A stretch of 9,142 nucleotides of DNA from CAYSGL01 sp964520985 (GTDB lineage Bacteria > Pseudomonadota > Alphaproteobacteria > Micavibrionales > Micavibrionaceae): contig CAZFPB010000036.1 of NCBI GenBank assembly GCA_964520985.1, forward strand, positions 1 through 9,142, in the 5' to 3' direction. Below are positions 6,428 to 9,142 of the stretch, piece after piece. The translations under genes and the position numbers were made by a program. Below the pieces are notes generated by a model. It saw only the letters and a list, made by a program, of their open reading frames with translations, made no database searches and was not told where the DNA came from. Within the stretch, counting starts at the first letter, position 1. Each line of letters opens with the position of its first letter.

Positions 6428-7090
6428 CTAAAGGGGAGTCCTTACGAAGGTTTGCGTGTAGACCCCGCCCGGTAGCTCGACGATCCCGGTGAACTTGTCA
6501 GGCCAGCCACCGGGTGTCGTAGGGGGGACGGTCGGCTTCGGCTCCTCCACCGGCGTGCCGTAACGGGCCACTGCTTCGGCGATGTCCCACGATTGCGGGG
6601 TCATCACCGCCGGGTCGTAGAACGGGTTGAGCAGGTTGCCTGACTTGTTGGTGTGGCTCAGGCCGATGCCGTGACCCGTTTCGTGGCAGGCGACGGCGAT
6701 GAGGTTGATCTTTCGCCCGGGCGGGTTGTTGGTCGTCCACTGCTCCCCGGCGTCGTACCATCCGCGGATCTGCTTGTCGGAGCCGTTGGGCAGTTCATGC
6801 TCGGCGAGCGTGCCGCCGGCGCCGTCGATCTTCCGCGAGAGGATGACGATGTCGGCGTTGCTCGAGGTCGTCGTCTGTTCAAAGACGAGCCCGCAGACCC
6901 GCTGCCAGTTGGCGTAGGCTTCACCGTACGCCGCGACGAGAACGTCGAGGGGGATCCCAGCGAGGCGATCCGCCAGATACCACTTGAGTCGCCGCTTGTT
7001 GTTCCACTGCCACTGGCGGGCGCGGGCTTCTTCAAGTAGCGACTCTTTGACGCCACAAAAGTGGAGCGGCTCTTGATCGGGTTCGTTCAT
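6428..7090 (-). CDS. Matrixin-type zinc metalloprotease (M10-like), no signal peptide
   Basis: The 220-residue protein carries the zinc motif HETGHGIGLSH at 136-146 (His136, His140 and His146 bind zinc; Glu137 is the catalytic base). It also has other matrixin marks: NADIVIL at 78-84, a DGAGGTLAEHELP stretch at 89-101, GEQWTT at 115-120 and a C-terminal WDIAEAVARYG helix at 168-178. The segment after the zinc motif reads NLLNPFYD (152-159); the usual Met-turn has Met where Leu154 stands. The last 40 residues are a Pro-rich linker and a short beta-like tail. There is no export signal, so it may act in the cytoplasm, be packaged in the virion, or be freed on lysis. Start ATG 7090 has GAGG 7 bases upstream. 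Residues 1-60 are not assigned; they could be a propeptide or an independent fold. Confidence 0.85.
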   Translation of the reverse strand: MNEPDQEPLHFCGVKESLLEEARARQWQWNNKRRLKWYLADRLAGIPLDVLVAAYGEAYANWQRVCGLVFEQTTTSSNADIVILSRKIDGAGGTLAEHELPNGSDKQIRGWYDAGEQWTTNNPPGRKINLIAVACHETGHGIGLSHTNKSGNLLNPFYDPAVMTPQSWDIAEAVARYGTPVEEPKPTVPPTTPGGWPDKFTGIVELPGGVYTQTFVRTPL

Positions 7091-7102
7091 GCGGAGCCCT
7101 CG

Positions 7103-7143
7103 AAAACGGGGAGGCGGGTCACGCCGGCGACCCCGCCTCCCCC
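7103..7143 (-). terminator. Terminator-like GC-rich hairpin before the protease gene
   Basis: A stem of about 13 bp pairs 7108-7120 with 7129-7142; one G is bulged and the loop is about 8 bases. On the minus strand it is followed by four T (7106-7103). It lies 15 bases after the stop of the 116-residue gene, as a terminator would. The protease start is only 12 bases further on, so the hairpin also forms the 5' edge of any transcript that reads through. The short T run makes partial termination or an mRNA-stabilising stem plausible. Confidence 0.55.
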
Positions 7144-7157
7144 AGGAGCACGATCAA

Positions 7158-7508
7158 CTAGGCGGCGGGAGCCGGGGTTCCTTTGCGGGCCTGGATCCAC
7201 TGCACGAACTGCAGCACCAAGCCGATGAGTTGCATGAAATCGCCGGGGCTCGATGCGGCCTCGGTATTTCCCGTGTCGTTACCCCAGCGTCGCAGGGCTT
7301 CGACCAGCACTTCCGGCGGCGCCGTCATAGCGTTAGCGGCCGGGGGCTCGTAGCCGCTGATCCAATCGATGATCGTTCCGTCCTCGCGCGCCCACTGGAG
7401 GAAGCTCAGGACCAGGTCGTCGATGCGACCGGGGATGATGCTGACCAGAACGGCGAGCGTGGCGATGGCCTTGTCGAGCCAGGCCAGGATGTTTTCTTTC
7501 GTTGCCAT
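7158..7508 (-). CDS. Hypothetical protein, 116 residues, amphipathic
   Basis: ATG 7508 is preceded by GAGG about 9 bases upstream. The first 45 residues contain a hydrophobic helix (IATLAVLVSIIPG at 15-27) and a second amphipathic helix (LVLSFLQWA at 32-40). A Pro/Ala linker at about 55-65 is followed by a predicted helix (VLVEALRRWG at 67-76) and a C-terminal helix FMQLIGLVLQFVQWIQARK at 91-109. The N- and C-terminal helices share the pattern LVLxFxQW, which suggests an internal duplication. It lies between the tRNA and the protease gene and ends just before a terminator-like hairpin. No known domain is recognised. The helix pattern would fit a small membrane-associated or self-assembling protein. 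Confidence 0.6.
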   Translation of the reverse strand: MATKENILAWLDKAIATLAVLVSIIPGRIDDLVLSFLQWAREDGTIIDWISGYEPPAANAMTAPPEVLVEALRRWGNDTGNTEAASSPGDFMQLIGLVLQFVQWIQARKGTPAPAA

Positions 7509-7558
7509 CTGCGTTTGCCTCGTTAGTAGTGCCGCGAGCGGCGGAAACTTCCAAAAAG

Positions 7559-7631
7559 TGGCGGCGACCGGCTTCGATCCGGTGTCTCCGGGTTATGAGC
7601 CCGACGAGGTTCCTGACTCCTCCACGCCGCA
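7559..7631 (-). tRNA. Initiator-like tRNA-Met (anticodon CAT), 3' CCA not encoded
   Basis: A full 73-base cloverleaf folds on the minus strand. The acceptor is TGCGGCG with CGCCGCC; six pairs form and position 1-72 is a T-C mismatch. The D stem is GAGG/CCTC, so position 11-24 is A-T. The D loop is AGTCAGGAA. The anticodon stem is TCGGG/CCCGG with loop CTCATAA, the variable loop AGAC, the T stem ACCGG/CCGGT with loop ATCGAAG, and the discriminator is A. The unpaired 1-72 position, A11-T24 and three consecutive G-C pairs beside the loop are marks of bacterial initiator tRNA. The T loop starts with A instead of the usual T54. The terminal CCA is absent from the DNA and must be added. No clear promoter is seen, so it may be processed from a longer transcript. 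Confidence 0.88.
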
Positions 7632-7682
7632 CCAGGGAGACTTGATCACCTTCTTTCGGGGCTTGCGGTTTTATGAGCGCGC

Positions 7683-7738
7683 AAAAAAACGCGAGCCGGC
7701 CAACGCTCCCCCACGGGGAGAATGTTGACCGGCTCGCG
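7683..7738 (-). terminator. Strong rho-independent terminator upstream of the tRNA
   Basis: A 10-bp perfect stem pairs 7690-7699 with 7729-7738. It continues through CAAC/GTTG (7701-7704 with 7724-7727) and CTCCCC/GGGGAG (7706-7711 with 7715-7720), with small internal loops and a three-base tip. On the minus strand it runs into seven T (7689-7683). It ends transcription of the small-gene block that finishes at 7818 and lies about 50 bases before the tRNA. Confidence 0.8.
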
Positions 7739-7747
7739 TGCGTCCGG

Positions 7748-7762
7748 GACCCCAACGGGGTC
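7748..7762 (-). other. Small perfect hairpin between gene and terminator
   Basis: GACCCC and GGGGTC pair perfectly (6 bp) around a three-base loop. There is no T run on either side, so it is not a terminator by itself. It lies 9 bases upstream of the large terminator hairpin in the same transcript and may protect the 3' end, or be part of a short RNA. The stretch 7509-7817 has no protein gene; it holds the tRNA, this hairpin and the terminator. Confidence 0.45.
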
Positions 7763-7783
7763 TATAGGGTGTGTCAGTCTTTA

Positions 7784-7812
7784 AGGTTTGCGTCTCAAGG
7801 CGTTTTTGTCAA
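7784..7812 (-). promoter_or_regulatory. Weak promoter candidate with a perfect -35 box
   Basis: A consensus TTGACA lies at 7812-7807, five bases after the stop of the 67-residue gene. The best A/T-rich hexamers downstream are AAACCT (17-base spacing) and TTAAAG (22-base spacing); neither is a good -10. If active, it would make an RNA of about 90 bases ending at the 7683-7738 terminator, or feed readthrough into the tRNA. Confidence 0.2.
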
Positions 7813-7817
7813 GCTAA

Positions 7818-8021
7818 TTATCCGCTTCCACTCGCCGCCAGTCGCCCACGAACCACCTGCTGCATGGCCTCGGCGATCGGCCCTTCGGCGATAAGCTGTT
7901 CGCGCACCTGGTCGCCGCACTTGCTGGTGATGATGGTTAATCCTGGCAGCCACTCGACAGGTCGATCAAGCTGCGACGCATTGATGAACTTGGTCAGGGT
8001 TACTTTCTGGTTCGCATCCAT
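7818..8021 (-). CDS. Hypothetical protein, 67 residues
   Basis: ATG 8021 has AGGA about 10 bases upstream and lies 21 bases after the DUF3310 stop, so it belongs to the same operon and is its last gene. The product is mixed in character: MDANQKVTLTKFINASQLDR at the start, a Pro-Gly turn near residue 26, a single Cys35, then a predicted helix (VREQLIAEGPIAEAMQQVV at 39-57) and a Gly/Ser-rich end. No domain is recognised. The size and position fit a phage accessory protein. Confidence 0.6.
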   Translation of the reverse strand: MDANQKVTLTKFINASQLDRPVEWLPGLTIITSKCGDQVREQLIAEGPIAEAMQQVVRGRLAASGSG

Positions 8022-8042
8022 TGCGGCGGTGTCCTGGTGGGG

Positions 8043-8252
8043 TTAGGCGGGCTTCTCAAGCTGTCCGATGCGGCGGGCCAAGTACCACGCCGCTTTCTTG
8101 AGGTCTTCCAGTTCGTTCTTCTTGTGCTTGGCGCGGGCCACGTACTTCACGACGTTCCCCTCGTGGAAGCCCAGCTTCCAGTCCTCCAGGGCGTCGATCA
8201 CCTCGATCTTGCCCTGCGTGTAGTGGGGCGGATGGTTAACGGCGTCGCTCAC
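8043..8252 (-). CDS. DUF3310 family phage protein
   Basis: The 69-residue protein matches the DUF3310 pattern closely: VNHPPHYTQGKIEVIDALED at 5-24, GNVVKYVARAKHK at 32-44 and EDLKKAAWYLARRIGQL at 49-65. This family is common in phages and has sometimes been labelled as a nucleotide kinase-like protein; its biochemical role is unsettled. Start is GTG 8252, which overlaps the stop of the HTH gene as GTGA and has AAAGGAGAG 6 bases upstream. A longer in-frame ATG version would add over 70 residues of low-complexity sequence lying inside the HTH gene and is rejected. Confidence 0.9.
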   Translation of the reverse strand: MSDAVNHPPHYTQGKIEVIDALEDWKLGFHEGNVVKYVARAKHKKNELEDLKKAAWYLARRIGQLEKPA

Positions 8253-8524
8253 AACAGCTCTCCTTTGGTCGTCCTGATAAGTTTCTTGGCCTCTGCGATC
8301 TCGGCCAACGTCGGTTCGTACTCCGGTTCTTCCGGATCCAGGCGATGCCGCTTGCGATGGGGCGTTCGCGGCAACTCCTCCCCATCGTCCTCGTGGCGCC
8401 GGATGAGAATCATTACCCACGCGAACGAAACCCCCAGCCACTTCGCCGACTTCGTGCGATTCCCCTTGCACCGCGTGAGGGCCAGCCGGAGTTCGTCGAG
8501 CGTCACGTTTCGATTGCGCCTCAT
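8249..8524 (-). CDS. Fis-type helix-turn-helix protein
   Basis: ATG 8524 has GGAAGAG about 8 bases upstream, giving 91 residues. An in-frame ATG far upstream would overlap the membrane-protein gene and is rejected. Residues 8-42 follow the Fis/HTH_8 pattern (LDELRLALTRCKGNRTKSAK then WLGVSFAWVMILIRR): a first helix, the KGNRTKSAKWLGV turn, and a second helix. In this family the motif binds DNA or supports small phage regulators. The usual S/R in the recognition helix is partly replaced by FAWVMI, which is more hydrophobic than normal. After a charged linker rich in Arg and Glu, a C-terminal segment (PTLAEIAEAKKLIR at 71-84) resembles a short motif seen at the end of many small phage proteins. 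Likely a small regulator. Confidence 0.7.
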   Translation of the reverse strand: MRRNRNVTLDELRLALTRCKGNRTKSAKWLGVSFAWVMILIRRHEDDGEELPRTPHRKRHRLDPEEPEYEPTLAEIAEAKKLIRTTKGELL

Positions 8525-8540
8525 GGCTTCGTCTCTTCCT

Positions 8541-8750
8541 TCAGTCGTTGCGGCGGGCGGGAAGCCAGCGCCATTGGCGGTCGTTGTTCGCGTCGAGGTA
8601 GTACTCGGCGTGGCCGGCTTTGACGGCATGCTCCTTGTGGTAACTCCACCCCCAGACAGCGCCGCCGAAAGACGACACAATCGCCGTCAAGACAAGCAGC
8701 GATATCCAGCCGACAATCCCACCAACCTCACTCTCGTCGCTTTCGCTCAT
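8541..8750 (-). CDS. Small single-pass membrane protein
   Basis: The 69-residue protein has an acidic N terminus (MSESDESEVGG), one membrane segment at about 12-35 (IVGWISLLVLTAIVSSFGGA), and a His/Lys-rich C-terminal part ending with AEYYLDANNDRQWRWLP. Its ATG overlaps the stop of the upstream gene as ATGA. The tail pattern, an Ala-Glu-Tyr stretch followed by an aromatic WRW, is one I associate with short phage membrane proteins of unknown role. A spanin-like or superinfection role cannot be excluded, but no lipobox or coiled coil is seen. Confidence 0.65.
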   Translation of the reverse strand: MSESDESEVGGIVGWISLLVLTAIVSSFGGAVWGWSYHKEHAVKAGHAEYYLDANNDRQWRWLPARRND

Positions 8751-8968
8751 CGCTCCGCGGCAGCGCCGCCCTCCGGGGTGTCGTCGTCAACTCGTTCAAC
8801 GTGAGTCGGCGGCCCGTAGTTCCATCGCACGTTCAGCAGAATCTTCTGGACGCGTCGAATCGCCACGCGGTCGGCGAAGCGCAGGTGCGGCATCACACAG
8901 CTGACAATCGCCGGTATGTCGCGCTCTAGCGTTGCTAGGTCGTCCTCGTTGATTTGGAAGAGTTTCAC
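8747..8968 (-). CDS. Small phage-type protein, 73 residues
   Basis: The start is GTG 8968, overlapping the stop of the Cys-rich gene as GTGA; its own stop overlaps the next start as ATGA. The product is mostly helical (DLATLERDIPAIVSCVMPHL at 10-29, then FADRVAIRRVQKILLNVRW at 31-49), then a NYGPP turn and an acidic, Gly/Ala-rich tail. No known domain is recognised. The tight overlaps on both sides argue that it is truly translated. Confidence 0.6.
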   Translation of the reverse strand: MKLFQINEDDLATLERDIPAIVSCVMPHLRFADRVAIRRVQKILLNVRWNYGPPTHVERVDDDTPEGGAAAER

Positions 8969-9090
8969 TTTCCGTCACCCGTCGCCGGGGCTCCTTTCGG
9001 TAATGCTCGCTTCGCCGCCTCCTCAGCAATTCGAGCGTAGGCGGCCGCTCGCAGCTCTGCTTCACGCTTGCACTTTGGACAGTTACACAT
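8965..9090 (-). CDS. Cys-rich 41-residue protein
   Basis: ATG 9090 opens a 41-codon frame ending in TGA 8965, four bases into the next gene. The N terminus reads MCNCPKCKRE: Cys2, Cys4 and Cys7 form CxCxxC, enough for half of a zinc or metal site, possibly completed by dimerisation. The rest is an Ala/Glu/Arg-rich helix (about 10-30) and a flexible end. GAAAGG stands 10 bases upstream. Phages often carry tiny Cys-knuckle proteins that bind nucleic acids or host proteins, but no specific function can be given. Confidence 0.55.
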   Translation of the reverse strand: MCNCPKCKREAELRAAAYARIAEEAAKRALPKGAPATGDGK

Positions 9091-9109
9091 CGCGTCCGTT
9101 GCCTTTCTT

Positions 9110-9123
9110 CCCGGCGCGCCGGG
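9110..9123. repeat. 14-bp perfect palindrome
   Basis: CCCGGCGCGCCGGG reads the same on both strands and lies just upstream of the first minus-strand gene in the window, beside a G-rich tract (9121-9132 on the plus strand). It has no T run, so it is not a standard terminator. It could be a protein-binding site or a chance product of high GC. The rest of 9091-9142 holds only a possible stop for a gene starting outside the window. Confidence 0.3.
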
Positions 9124-9142
9124 GGCGGGGGGTTCACTTCTG

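Noticed and set aside
7559..7631. tRNA on the plus strand
   Set aside because: The plus strand has a TTCGATCC-like stretch, but it is at the wrong end of the molecule; D-loop and T-loop features fit only the minus strand.
8043..8471. 142-residue version of the DUF3310 protein
   Set aside because: The extra N-terminal residues lie inside the HTH gene in another frame and are low-complexity; the GTG at 8252 has a strong ribosome binding site and a GTGA overlap.
8249..8680. 143-residue version of the HTH protein
   Set aside because: The first 52 residues overlap the membrane-protein gene and are Thr/Pro/Ala-rich; ATG 8524 has a good ribosome binding site.
8037..8804. Plus-strand open frame of 255 codons
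   Set aside because: It covers four coupled minus-strand genes, including the clear DUF3310 and HTH proteins; long antisense frames are expected at this GC content.
1..9142. CRISPR array, insertion sequence, integrase or att site
   Set aside because: I found no regularly spaced repeats, transposase or integrase motifs, nor flanking direct repeats; the tRNA is inside the gene array and shows no duplicated 3' end.

Overview
This looks like an accessory/late region of a bacteriophage or prophage whose host is probably in the Planctomycetota. The phage signs are short, tightly packed genes all on the minus strand, several sharing 4-base ATGA or GTGA start/stop overlaps. They include a DUF3310 protein, a Fis-type helix-turn-helix protein, a three-segment holin-like protein, a tail-fibre-type protein and a very large tail-type SGNH hydrolase. 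The host guess rests on high GC content and on two exported c-type haem proteins whose architecture I associate with planctomycete genomes. No integrase, attachment site, capsid or terminase gene is visible, so prophage and free phage cannot be told apart.

Transcription runs from right to left. At 9090-7818 there is a run of small genes: a Cys-rich 41-residue protein, a 73-residue protein, a one-helix membrane protein, a Fis-type HTH protein, DUF3310 and a 67-residue unknown. A strong terminator hairpin (7683-7738) closes this run. Next comes a tRNA gene (7559-7631) with initiator-tRNA features, then a 116-residue unknown and a second terminator-like hairpin (7103-7143).

At 7090-3624 lies an accessory cassette. 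It holds a leaderless matrixin-type zinc protease and a Tad1-like protein, a predicted sponge for the Thoeris immune signal. It also holds two exported c-type haem proteins (437 and 214 residues) and an exported Gln/Val-rich protein. A third terminator (3565-3613) ends it.

At 3533-1 is the lysis/tail end: a holin-like protein, a membrane-anchored PAS domain protein, a 56-residue HTH-like protein, a tail-fibre-like protein and an SGNH hydrolase with an N-terminal lectin-like domain. The last is open for 649 codons and runs off the left edge.

The most interesting content is the side-by-side presence of a Tad1-like anti-immune protein, secreted haem proteins and a virus-borne initiator-like tRNA with an unusual T loop. 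I read this as a cassette that disarms host signalling and may alter host electron transfer and translation initiation. Only the gene identities rest on the sequence; the combined role is inference.
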